Below, in pieces: positions 7,699 through 15,718 of a stretch of 64,000 nt of DNA. Under the pieces are notes generated by a model. It saw only the letters and a list, made by a program, of their open reading frames with translations, did not search any database and was not told the DNA's origin. Made by a program: the position numbers and the translations under genes. Origin of the DNA: Altererythrobacter sp. (GTDB lineage Bacteria; Pseudomonadota; Alphaproteobacteria; Sphingomonadales; Sphingomonadaceae); contig JAFKFN010000013.1 of the NCBI GenBank assembly GCA_017308255.1, positions 39,278 to 103,277 of the forward strand. Reading direction: 5' to 3'. The number at the start of each line of letters is the position of its first letter. Position 1 is the first letter of the stretch.

Positions 7699-8765
7699 CA
7701 CACCCGCTCCGGCTTGCGCATGATGAGGAACAGGAACACCGGCACCCCGATCATCGAGGTGACGATGCCCACCGGCAGCAGCGCGCCCGGCACCATGATC
7801 TTGCTGGCCACCGAGGCGAGCGACATCACCAGCGCACCGGTGAGCATCGAGGCCGGCAGCAGGAACCGATGATCCTCGCCCAGCATCAGCCGCGCGATAT
7901 GCGGCCCCACCAGGCCGATGAAGCCGATCGTCCCGACGAAGGCCACCGCCGTCGCCGCCAGCGCGGAGATCCGCAGCAGGGAAAGGATCCGCAGGCGGGC
8001 GATATCGATGCCGAAGCTGCGCGCCCGGTCCTCGCCCAGCCGCAGCGCCGTCATCGCATGGGCCGAGCGCAGCGAGAACGGCACCGTCACCGCCAGGACC
8101 ACGGCGAGCACGGAGAGGTTGCTCCACGTCGCGCGCCCGAGCGAGCCCATGCCCCAGAACACCAGCTGCGCCAGCGCTTCCTGCGAGGCGACGAACTGGA
8201 GCAGGGCGACCAGCGCGTTGAACGTGAACACCAGCGCAATGCCGAACAGCACCACGCCTTCCACCCCGGCCGCGCGGCTGCGAGCCAGCGCCTCCAGCAG
8301 CAGCACGGAGGCGAAAGCCGCGACGAAGGCATTGAGCGGCACCATCCAGTCGGCCGAAATGAACGGCAGGCTCAAACCCAGCACGATGGCCAGCGCCGCG
8401 CCGAACGATGCGGCCGACGACACGCCCAGCGTAAACGGGCTGGCCAGCGGATTGTTGAGGATCGTCTGCATCTCCGCACCGGCCAGCGACAGCGCCGCGC
8501 CGACGAGGATCGCCATCAGCGCATAAGGCAGGCGAACGTCGCGGATGATCGTCACTTGCGGGGCGCTGAGCGTGTCGGGGCTGAACAGCCCGGCCCAGAC
8601 ATCGGCCAGAGGCAGGGCGGACGGGCCGGTGGAGATATCGAGAGCAAAGGCGAACAGGCACAGCACGCCCATGCCGGCCACGATCAGCACGCGCCGGCGC
8701 ACCGCCTGGCGATAGGCGGCAATGGCCGCGGCGCGCGCCGCGCCCGTGGTCGCCGGATCGTTCAC
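7698..8765 (-). CDS. FecCD-type ferric-siderophore ABC permease
   Basis: About 355 residues with roughly nine or ten membrane helices and the family marks RLPYALMAILVGAALSLAG, NNPLASPFTLG, FGIDIARLR and GFIGLVGPHIARLMLGEDHR. It would form the inner-membrane channel for the ferric siderophore. Only one permease gene is present, whereas E. coli uses FepD and FepG, so a homodimer is likely. I prefer GTG 8765, preceded by GGAGGG; GTG 8783 is an in-frame alternative. Only about 56 nt separate it from the divergent M20 gene, so the two share a very short promoter region. Confidence 0.93.
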   Translation of the reverse strand: MNDPATTGAARAAAIAAYRQAVRRRVLIVAGMGVLCLFAFALDISTGPSALPLADVWAGLFSPDTLSAPQVTIIRDVRLPYALMAILVGAALSLAGAEMQTILNNPLASPFTLGVSSAASFGAALAIVLGLSLPFISADWMVPLNAFVAAFASVLLLEALARSRAAGVEGVVLFGIALVFTFNALVALLQFVASQEALAQLVFWGMGSLGRATWSNLSVLAVVLAVTVPFSLRSAHAMTALRLGEDRARSFGIDIARLRILSLLRISALAATAVAFVGTIGFIGLVGPHIARLMLGEDHRFLLPASMLTGALVMSLASVASKIMVPGALLPVGIVTSMIGVPVFLFLIMRKPERV

Positions 8766-8821
8766 GCTGTGCTGGCCCTCCACACTTGGACTTGAAACGG
8801 CCCTTGCCCTATGGCCAGCGG

Positions 8822-9976
8822 ATGTTGAAGACCATCCCCGAAATCGACGCCGTGCATTCTGAAATGACCGAATGGCGCCGTGATATCCACCGCAATCCGG
8901 AACTCGCTTTCACCGAGACCCGCACCGCCGCGCTGGTGGCCGGGCGCCTGCGCGAATGGGGGCTCGATCCGGTGGAAGGGATCGGCGGCACCGGCGTGGT
9001 GGCGGTGATCGACAGCGGCAAGCCCGGCCCCTCCGTGGCCCTGCGCGCCGACATGGATGCGCTGCCGATGGACGATGCGGGCGGCAAGGCCTGGCATTCG
9101 CACACGTCCGGGATCGCCCATGCCTGCGGGCATGATGGCCATACCGCCGCGCTGCTGGGCACCGCCCGCCACCTCGCCGCCAATCCGCCCGCCAGCGGGC
9201 GCGTGGTCCTGGTGTTCCAGCCGGCCGAGGAGAACGGCCTGGGTGCGCGGGCCATGATCGCCGACGGATTGCTGGAGCGCTTCGCATTCGACGAAGCCTA
9301 TGCCTTCCACAACATGCCGCTGCTGGCGCCCGGCCAGGCCGGGGTGCGCACCGGCCCCACGCTCAACGGCTATGTCGTGTGGGAAATCACGGTGGAAGGC
9401 GTTGGCGGCCACGGCGCGGCGTTCTTCAAGGCGACCGATCCGCTGCAAGCAGCCGCGCGGCTGGCGGTGGAGATTTCCTCGATCGTCGGGCGCTATCTCG
9501 ATCCGGCGGATTCCGGGCTGATCACGGTATGCTCGCTCCAGGCCGGAAGCTCGCACAACGTGATCCCCGCCTTGGCCACGCTCAGCGGCACGCTGCGCGC
9601 GCTCAGGCCGGAAGTGATCGACTTGCTCTATCGGCGGCTGGAAGCCGCCTGCGAGGGCGTGGCCACGCTCAGCGGATGCACGATCACCTGCCGCCGACTG
9701 GCCGAAGTGCCGCCCTGCGTCAACGCGCCCGAGGGGGCGGAGCGCGCGGCGGCCGCCTGTGCCGCCGTGCTGGGCGAAGCCGCCGTGATCCGCGACCATC
9801 CGCCCTTCCCCTTCACCGACGATTTCGCGCTGTTCCTCGAAGCCGCGCCGGGGGCCTACCTGTTCCTCGGCCAGGACAGCGCGATGTGCCACAATCCCGC
9901 CTATGATTTCGACGACGCGCTGCTGCCCGTGGCCGCAAGTATATTCGCCACGTTGGTGCGACAAAGGCTGGGCTGA
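8822..9976 (+). CDS. M20 family amidohydrolase (hippurate hydrolase / aminoacylase-like)
   Basis: A 384-residue metallo-aminoacylase of the M20D group. Motifs in order: RRDIHRNPELAFTETRTA, ALRADMDALPM, HACGHDGHTAALLG (metal ligands), VFQPAEENGLGARAMI with the catalytic/metal Glu pair, and the lid-domain signal VEGVGGHGA. M20D enzymes split amide bonds of N-acyl amino acids such as hippurate (N-benzoylglycine). The gene sits inside the siderophore island, between the permease and the entA end; DHB-serine is an N-benzoyl-type amino acid, so a role in siderophore breakdown is an attractive inference. ATG 8822 is chosen; a TTG at 8786 is in frame but adds no conserved sequence. Confidence 0.88.
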   Translation: MLKTIPEIDAVHSEMTEWRRDIHRNPELAFTETRTAALVAGRLREWGLDPVEGIGGTGVVAVIDSGKPGPSVALRADMDALPMDDAGGKAWHSHTSGIAHACGHDGHTAALLGTARHLAANPPASGRVVLVFQPAEENGLGARAMIADGLLERFAFDEAYAFHNMPLLAPGQAGVRTGPTLNGYVVWEITVEGVGGHGAAFFKATDPLQAAARLAVEISSIVGRYLDPADSGLITVCSLQAGSSHNVIPALATLSGTLRALRPEVIDLLYRRLEAACEGVATLSGCTITCRRLAEVPPCVNAPEGAERAAAACAAVLGEAAVIRDHPPFPFTDDFALFLEAAPGAYLFLGQDSAMCHNPAYDFDDALLPVAASIFATLVRQRLG

Positions 9977-9995
9977 GTTCGGGTTTGCGTTGAAG

Positions 9996-10204
9996 TTCGC
10001 GCGGAGGCGCGGAGACGCGGAGATTTCTTGCGCTCGCAGAGGCGCGGAGGCGCAGAGAAAGCCCGCCGCGAAGCGGCCGCCATCCTTTGGCCAATCTTTG
10101 GCCTCGCTTTGAAAACGCCTTCGGCGAAAGTCCCTCCGCTCGATCAAAAATCTCCGCGTCTCCGCGCCTCCGCGCGAACCTCTCTCTGCGCCTCCGCGAG
10201 CGCC
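9996..10204. repeat. GCGGAG-rich inverted-repeat element, copy 1
   Basis: This element fills the gap between two convergent genes. A perfect 31-nt inverted repeat joins 9996-10026 and 10148-10178 (core GCGGAGGCGCGGAGACGCGG). A second related pair, 10030-10060 and about 10181-10204 (core GCGCTCGC and GGCGCAGAG), lies in the order A-B-A'-B', so it is not a simple nested hairpin. A related element occurs at 33153-33299. No ORF here looks real. Confidence 0.85.
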
Positions 10205-10221
10205 AATAATCAAAGCAGGCG

Positions 10222-10983
10222 TCAAGCCCGCAAAGTGGCGCCGCCATCGACATAGAGATCGGCCATGGTGATGTGGCTGGCCCGGTCGGACAGCAGGAAG
10301 GCCACGGCTTCGGCCACATCCTCGGGCGTGGCCAGCTTGCCCAGCGGGATACCGGCCTTGAACGTGCCCGGCTGCCCGGCGATCACGCTGTCGGCGCCGC
10401 TGGCATCGGCCCACATCCCGGTCTGCATCGGCGTGAGCGTCGATCCCGGCGCGACGATGTTGCAGCGGATACCCAGCGGGCCAAGCTCCAGCCCCAGGCA
10501 GCGGGTGAACATATGCGCCGCCGCCTTCGACGCGGCATAGGCCGCCATGCGCTGGCGCGGCACGCCGGCCGCGTTTGATCCCACGGTGACGATGCTGCCC
10601 CGCCCGCGCGGGGCCATGTGGCGCGCCAGGGCCCGGCCGAGATGGAACACGCCGTGGGTGTTGACGTCGAATACGCGCCGCCAGGTCTCGTCGCTTGTTT
10701 CCAGCACGGTATCGGTGGCCAGGATGCCGGCCACGCCGACGCCGCAATCAATCGGCCCCCAATCGGCTTCGACCTGATCGACCAGCGCATCGACCGCCGC
10801 GGAATCGGTGACGTCCAGCGGGGCGGCCCAGACATCGTTGCCGGCAGGAGCAGGCGTCTCCAGGTCGGTCGCCACCACCCGCGCGCCTTCCTCGCGCAGC
10901 ACGCTGACCACCGCGCGCCCGATCCCGCCGCCTGCGCCGGTGACGAAGGCGATGCGCCCGGCAAGGCCGCTGGCGCGGCTCAT
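10222..10983 (-). CDS. entA: 2,3-dihydro-2,3-dihydroxybenzoate dehydrogenase (EntA)
   Basis: A 253-residue short-chain dehydrogenase that oxidises 2,3-dihydro-2,3-DHB to 2,3-dihydroxybenzoate with NAD+. It shows the nucleotide loop TGAGGGIGRA (about residues 15-24), the VFDVNTHGVFH helix, catalytic Ser in VTVGSNAAGVPR and YAASKAA with the Tyr-Lys pair, and a typical C-terminal YVDGGATL. The ATG at 10983 overlaps the entF stop (ATGA), so the upstream part of the frame is not used. It is the last gene of the ent operon. EntA rather than a general SDR is supported by this operon and by the [14 protein letters not shown] stretch. Confidence 0.92.
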   Translation of the reverse strand: MSRASGLAGRIAFVTGAGGGIGRAVVSVLREEGARVVATDLETPAPAGNDVWAAPLDVTDSAAVDALVDQVEADWGPIDCGVGVAGILATDTVLETSDETWRRVFDVNTHGVFHLGRALARHMAPRGRGSIVTVGSNAAGVPRQRMAAYAASKAAAHMFTRCLGLELGPLGIRCNIVAPGSTLTPMQTGMWADASGADSVIAGQPGTFKAGIPLGKLATPEDVAEAVAFLLSDRASHITMADLYVDGGATLRA

Positions 10984-13900
10984 GCCCGCACCAGGGGCCG
11001 CGCGGCCATGCGCTGGGAAAGCAGGGGGGCGATCATGGCACTGGCCTCCGGTCCGGTGAGCTGGGAATGCAGGAAAGGCACCGAGATGCAATCGAGCCGC
11101 GCGGCATGGGCCGCCCACAATTCAGGCTGCAACTGGGGCCTGCTGGCATGGTCCTTCCCCGCGCGGATATGAGTCAGTACGCCATCATACCTGCGATGAT
11201 GATGGCCGCGCACCAGCCGATTGGTGTCGAGCACCGTGCGCACCACGCCGTCCAGCGCCTGCCCCGGCAGATTGCCCAGCGCGCTGTCGCCATGGCGCAG
11301 GAAGGCGAGCACCTGATCCCGCGTTTCGAGCTGGGGATAGGCCTCGGGATCGTAACCCGCGACCGCCAGCAGCGCACGCAGCGCCTGGCTCTGCGTCGGT
11401 TCGGGCTCGGCGCGCCAGCATTCGGCCGGATAGCTGTCGAGCATCGCCACGAGGCCCGGCTCGCGCCCCAGGGCCCGCAATTCCACCGCCGCCGCCTGCG
11501 CGATGATCCCGCCGACCGACCAGCCGGCAAGGTGATAGGGCCCATCCCCCCAGGCTTCGATCATGCGCCGCGCATAATCGGCGGCCAGCGCCTCGATGCT
11601 TTCCGGCGCGGGCGCGGCGGGGTCCAGTGTCGGGGCCTGCAAGCCGTAGACGGTGCGCCGGGGGTCCAGCGCCTGGGCCAGCGTGCGATAGCCCCAGCAC
11701 AGCCCACCCGCCGGATGGACCAGGAACAGCGGCGGCACATCGTCCGCGCCGCGCGCCAGCGTGATCAGGGGCGCGAGGCCATCCGCCGCGTCGCCCGCTG
11801 TCGCCACGTCGATCCGCGCCGCAAGGCCCGCGACATCGGGATATTCGAACAGCGCCGCCAGGCCCGGATCGCGCCCCCACACCTCGCGGATGCGAAGAGT
11901 AAGCTGCACCGCCAGCAGCGAATCCCCGCCGAGGGAGAAGAAATCGTCCTCACGGCCGATCTCCGGCACGCCGAGCAGCTCCGCGTAGAGCGCCGCCAGC
12001 TGCCGCTCGGTCGCGCTGGCCGGCGCACCGCCGCCGGCGCTGGCAAAGACCGGCTCCGGCAGGGCCTTGCGGTCGAGCTTGCCATTCGCGGTGACGGGGA
12101 GCGCTTCCAGCTCCACCATGGCCGCCGGAACCATGTAGTCCGGCATCGTCTTCGCCAGTTCCGCCCGCAGCGCTTCGGCCGAATAACCGGCATCGGGCAC
12201 CACATAGGCCACGAGCCGCCCGTCGCGGGCGAGAACAGTGGCGGCGCGCGCCAGGCCGCTCGCCGCGATTGCCGCCTCGATCTCGCCCAGCTCGATCCTC
12301 AGCCCGCGAACCTTCACCTGATGGTCCGACCGGCCGAGGAACACGACCGCGCCATCGGGCCGCCGCCGCGCGAGATCGCCCGTCATGTAGAGCCGTTCGC
12401 CGGGGTGGAACGGATCAGCGATGAAGCGCTCGGCCGTCAGATCCGGCCGCCCGACATAACCGCGCGCGAGCTGCACACCGCCGAGATAGAGCTGCCCGAC
12501 CACGCCCGGCGGGACCGGGCGGCGCTGCTCGTCCAGAATCACCAGCCGCGTGTTCCATACCGGAAAGCCGATCGGCACCGAGCGCGAGGTATCCACCGCG
12601 CTCGCGGGCCAGAAGCTGACGTCCACGGCCGCTTCGGTGGGGCCGTAGAGGTTGTGCAACTCAGCGCGCACCCGGCGGTGGAACCGGTCGCGCAAGTCGG
12701 CCGGCAATTCCTCGCCGCTGCAGAAGACGCGTGTCGTCTCGATCTCATCGGATTCGGGGGAATCGAGGAAGGCCGACAGCATCGATGGCACGAAATGCAG
12801 CGTGGTGATGCTTTCGGCGCGGATCAGCGCGGCGATGGCCGCCGGATCGCGATGCGCGCCGGGCGGCGCCACCACCAGCGTGGCGCCATGGATCAGCGGC
12901 AGGAAGAACTCCCACACCGAAACGTCGAATGTCGCCGGGGTCTTCTGCAGGATGCGATCGCGCGGGCCGATGGCGTAATGCGCCCCCATCCACAGCAGCC
13001 GGTTGACGATCGCCCGGTGCGTGACGAGCACGCCCTTGGGCTCCCCGGTCGAGCCGCTGGTGTAGATGACATAGGCGGCGTGATCCGGCTGAGGCGGCGG
13101 CACCAGGCCGCCCCCTGCCTGCGGCCAGTCACCCGGGGTGAGCAGCATTTCGCCATAGACGCCGTGCGGATCGTCCTGCGCCAGCACCACGGCGGGCCGG
13201 GCATTGCGCAGGATCGTGGCGATCCGCGCGGGCGGATGATCGAGATCGAGCGGCAGGTAGGCCCCGCCCGCGCGCAGCACGGCGACCAGCGCGATGACCA
13301 GTTCCAGCGAGCGCGGCAAGGCGACGGCGACGAGGCTTTCCGCGCCCACGCCCCGTTCGCGCAGCGCCGCCGCCAGCGCCCGCGTCCGCCGGTCGAGATC
13401 GGCATAGCTCAGGCTTTCGCCTTCAAACCGCAGCGCTTCCGCATCGGGCGTGGCGGCCATCGTGCGTTCGATCAGCTCTGCCAGCGTCGTTTCAGGCAGG
13501 GGATGCGCACTGGCGTTGAACGTCTCCAGCTCGGCCGCGGCCTCTTCCGGCGTGGCGCTGGGGACATCGGCCAGGCGTTCGGCCTCCAGCGCGCGGGCGA
13601 TGAACACCGAAAGGCGATGGCCATGGGCGGCGACTTCCTCCGCCCCATAAAGGTTGGGATTGGCGTCCACTTCCACGGTCAAGGCGTTCACCGCATCGCC
13701 GCGGAAAGTGAAATTGATGTCTTCCACCGGCCCGGTGCCAGTGACGTGCAAGGTCACCTCCAGCCCGGCCATGCGCGGCGGCCGGTCATAGGGCTGGACG
13801 TTGACCAGCGGCCCGTGAAGCCGCCGGTTGCCCCCGATCAGCCCCAGATCGCGGCGCAGCTGCTCGCTGCGATAACGCCCGTGCTTGCGCGCGGCGGCGA

Positions 13901-14840
13901 TATCCCGCGCAACCGTGTCGAGGAAATCGGCCAGCGGCGCCGCTTCATCCGGCGCCACGCGCAGGGGCAGCACGTTCATCACCATGGCCGGCACCCGCGC
14001 CGAGGCACTGCCCATGCGGCCCATGTGCGGCACGCCGATCACGACTTCGTCCGTGCCCGTGAAGCGGCGGACATAAGCGGACACCAGCGCGGTCAGCACA
14101 TCGGGCCAGGCCAGCCCGGCCGCCTTGGCCCGCTTGAGAAGGGTTTCGCGCGTGAGGGCCGGAAGCACCTGTGCGAAGCGGTGGAAGCCGAACGCGGACG
14201 TGGCCTTGCCCTGCGCCATGCCGACCACTTCGTCCGCGCCCTCCATCGCCGCGCGCCACCACGCGGCGTCCGCCTCACGCTCGGGCGAGGTGCGATAGGC
14301 GGCGTCTTCCTCCCACACGCCGGCCAGCGGAGCCAAGGGCCGGCCCGCACCATCCTTCCCCGCCAGCAGCAAGCCGTAAAGCTCCGCGATGCGCGCGGTG
14401 AGCAGCACCATGCCATAGCCGTCGATCGCGAAGTGATGGACCTGCTGCGCCCAGAAATGCCGGTCCGCCGCCAGCCGATAGAGCACCTGGCGCGCCACCG
14501 GCCCGCGTTCCGGCGCGATCGCCGTCGCCATGTCTTGCCGGATGGCGGCCAACGCGGCGCCTTCGGGATCGGGATCATCCGTGAGATCGACGAAGTGCAG
14601 CCGGGGCCGCAACGCCGGGTCGATCACCTGGCGCGGCCCTTCGGGCGAATCGATGAATCGCAGCGCCAGCGCCTCTGCCTCTTCGCCCGCCCGGTCCACC
14701 GCTGTCCGGAAGGCGGCAAGGTCCAGCGGCCCGCGCAAGTCGAGATACTGGCCGGTGTTGAAGATCGGATTGAGCGGATCGAGGCGCTGGGCATACCACA
14801 GCCCCGATTGCGCCTCCGTCAGCGGCACCGCCGGCATCAT
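10980..14840 (-). CDS. entF: Enterobactin synthase component F (NRPS: C-A-T-TE)
   Basis: A 1286-residue nonribosomal peptide synthetase, the length of E. coli EntF (about 1293). The condensation domain (about 1-430) has HHFAIDGYG. The adenylation domain (about 460-960) has YVIYTSGSTGEPKG, FDVSVWEFF, NLYGPTEAAVDV, YMTGDLARR and NGKLDRKAL. The carrier domain has FFSLGGDSLLAVQL. The thioesterase has GWSVGG with an Asp in LDSYPAE and a late His in HSQLTGPEA. My reading of the A-domain pocket residues gives D-V-W-H-F-S-L-V-D-K, the serine-type code. It should load serine, condense it with DHB and cyclise three units to a trilactone. It starts 3 nt after the carrier-protein stop. Confidence 0.95.
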   Translation of the reverse strand: MMPAVPLTEAQSGLWYAQRLDPLNPIFNTGQYLDLRGPLDLAAFRTAVDRAGEEAEALALRFIDSPEGPRQVIDPALRPRLHFVDLTDDPDPEGAALAAIRQDMATAIAPERGPVARQVLYRLAADRHFWAQQVHHFAIDGYGMVLLTARIAELYGLLLAGKDGAGRPLAPLAGVWEEDAAYRTSPEREADAAWWRAAMEGADEVVGMAQGKATSAFGFHRFAQVLPALTRETLLKRAKAAGLAWPDVLTALVSAYVRRFTGTDEVVIGVPHMGRMGSASARVPAMVMNVLPLRVAPDEAAPLADFLDTVARDIAAARKHGRYRSEQLRRDLGLIGGNRRLHGPLVNVQPYDRPPRMAGLEVTLHVTGTGPVEDINFTFRGDAVNALTVEVDANPNLYGAEEVAAHGHRLSVFIARALEAERLADVPSATPEEAAAELETFNASAHPLPETTLAELIERTMAATPDAEALRFEGESLSYADLDRRTRALAAALRERGVGAESLVAVALPRSLELVIALVAVLRAGGAYLPLDLDHPPARIATILRNARPAVVLAQDDPHGVYGEMLLTPGDWPQAGGGLVPPPQPDHAAYVIYTSGSTGEPKGVLVTHRAIVNRLLWMGAHYAIGPRDRILQKTPATFDVSVWEFFLPLIHGATLVVAPPGAHRDPAAIAALIRAESITTLHFVPSMLSAFLDSPESDEIETTRVFCSGEELPADLRDRFHRRVRAELHNLYGPTEAAVDVSFWPASAVDTSRSVPIGFPVWNTRLVILDEQRRPVPPGVVGQLYLGGVQLARGYVGRPDLTAERFIADPFHPGERLYMTGDLARRRPDGAVVFLGRSDHQVKVRGLRIELGEIEAAIAASGLARAATVLARDGRLVAYVVPDAGYSAEALRAELAKTMPDYMVPAAMVELEALPVTANGKLDRKALPEPVFASAGGGAPASATERQLAALYAELLGVPEIGREDDFFSLGGDSLLAVQLTLRIREVWGRDPGLAALFEYPDVAGLAARIDVATAGDAADGLAPLITLARGADDVPPLFLVHPAGGLCWGYRTLAQALDPRRTVYGLQAPTLDPAAPAPESIEALAADYARRMIEAWGDGPYHLAGWSVGGIIAQAAAVELRALGREPGLVAMLDSYPAECWRAEPEPTQSQALRALLAVAGYDPEAYPQLETRDQVLAFLRHGDSALGNLPGQALDGVVRTVLDTNRLVRGHHHRRYDGVLTHIRAGKDHASRPQLQPELWAAHAARLDCISVPFLHSQLTGPEASAMIAPLLSQRMAARPLVRA

Positions 14841-14843
14841 CGA

Positions 14844-15074
14844 TCAGCCCTGCCGCTGTTCCACGATCGCCCAGAGGCCGGCCACGGTGGGCACCTCGAT
14901 AAGGTCGGCGAAATCGAGCGGGACGCCTTGTTCCTCCCACTGCACGGCGAGGTTCATCACCCGCATCGAATCCAGCCCCAGGTCGATCAGGTTGTCGCCA
15001 TCGCCGATCGCGGAAGCATCCTGTTCGATGATCGCCGCGATGTCGGCGCGCAGCTGCTGCAGGGTCAATGTCAT
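14844..15074 (-). CDS. Free-standing aryl carrier protein (EntB C-terminal domain equivalent)
   Basis: A 76-residue acyl/aryl carrier protein with phosphopantetheine-attachment serine S36 in DLGLDSMRVM, helices flanking it, and LDFADLIEVPTVAGLW at the C-terminal side. In E. coli this domain is the C-terminal part of EntB; here it is an independent gene. The ATG at 15074 overlaps the isochorismatase stop (ATGA), and entF begins 3 nt after its stop. It would be loaded with DHB by EntE and dock on the EntF condensation domain. The required phosphopantetheinyl transferase is not in the window. Confidence 0.93.
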   Translation of the reverse strand: MTLTLQQLRADIAAIIEQDASAIGDGDNLIDLGLDSMRVMNLAVQWEEQGVPLDFADLIEVPTVAGLWAIVEQRQG

Positions 15075-15718
15075 GTCAGGGCCTCGATGATCTGGCGGGT
15101 GGAACGGACGACCGCGAAGCAATCGGCCGCCTGGGCGAGCGCGGCATCGTGCCAGCTTCGCGAGAAATCGGCGAGCGCATCGGCGGCCATGAACGGCTCT
15201 ATGTCGAGCTGGAACGCCTCCGCCGCGGTCAGCGCGCAGCCGATGTGGGCATAGACGCCGCAGATGACGAGCTGATCGCGCCCCCGCGCGCGCATCAGGC
15301 GTTCGAGGTTGCTGCGCTGGAACGCGCTGTAGCGATGCTTGACCAGCACGATGTCCCCGGCCGCCGGGGCGAGCGGCGCGATGATCGGCTGATGTTCCGG
15401 CACATGGCGCATACCCGGCCCCCAAAGGTCGGCCTGTAACCCCCGGTCGCGCCGTTCCTGATCGCCGTCCTGCGCGGTGTAGAACACCGGCACATCGTTC
15501 GCCCGCGCGGCTTCAAGCAGCGCCGCGATATGGGCCACGGCGGGCTCTATCGGCGCCACGCCGGGCGCGAAGGCATCGACGAAATAGGCCTGCATGTCAT
15601 GCACCAGCAGCGCCGTGCGATCCGCCCGCAGCGCCCAGTCGGCGCGCGAGGCGGGCAGGTCCGCTTCGGTGGGCAGGGCGTAGCCGGCAATCGAAGGCAG
15701 GCGCCGGTGGGCGGTCAT
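15071..15718 (-). CDS. entB: Isochorismatase (EntB N-terminal domain equivalent)
   Basis: A 215-residue isochorismatase that hydrolyses isochorismate to 2,3-dihydro-2,3-DHB and pyruvate. Family marks: ALLVHDMQAYFVDAF with the catalytic Asp, VFYTAQDGDQ, LWGPGM, VKHRYSAFQRSNLE with the Lys, and VICGVYAHIGCALTAAEAF. It ends right after the isochorismatase domain, without the fused aryl carrier domain usual for EntB/DhbB; that function is the next gene. ATG 15718 overlaps the entE stop by 4 nt, so the longer frame upstream is ignored. The proteins encoded by the two genes would have to meet in trans. Confidence 0.94.
   Translation of the reverse strand: MTAHRRLPSIAGYALPTEADLPASRADWALRADRTALLVHDMQAYFVDAFAPGVAPIEPAVAHIAALLEAARANDVPVFYTAQDGDQERRDRGLQADLWGPGMRHVPEHQPIIAPLAPAAGDIVLVKHRYSAFQRSNLERLMRARGRDQLVICGVYAHIGCALTAAEAFQLDIEPFMAADALADFSRSWHDAALAQAADCFAVVRSTRQIIEALT

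Noticed and set aside
6901-8661. Possible permease-ATPase fusion (586 codons open)
   Set aside because: The portion upstream of 7698 is not in the permease frame; the permease is complete separately and ends in a TGATG overlap.
9996-10204. CRISPR array
   Set aside because: The repeated GGCGCGGAG units are irregular, inverted and without constant-length unique spacers, and no cas gene is near.
8762-10747. 661-codon minus-strand frame across the M20 gene and the repeat element
   Set aside because: It runs antisense to the M20 gene and out of frame with entA; the repeat region alone keeps it open.
11067-15254. 1395-codon open frame on the plus strand opposite entF and the carrier gene
   Set aside because: It is antisense to genes with clear motifs, has an Arg/His-rich composition typical of shadow frames in GC-rich DNA, and shows no domain.
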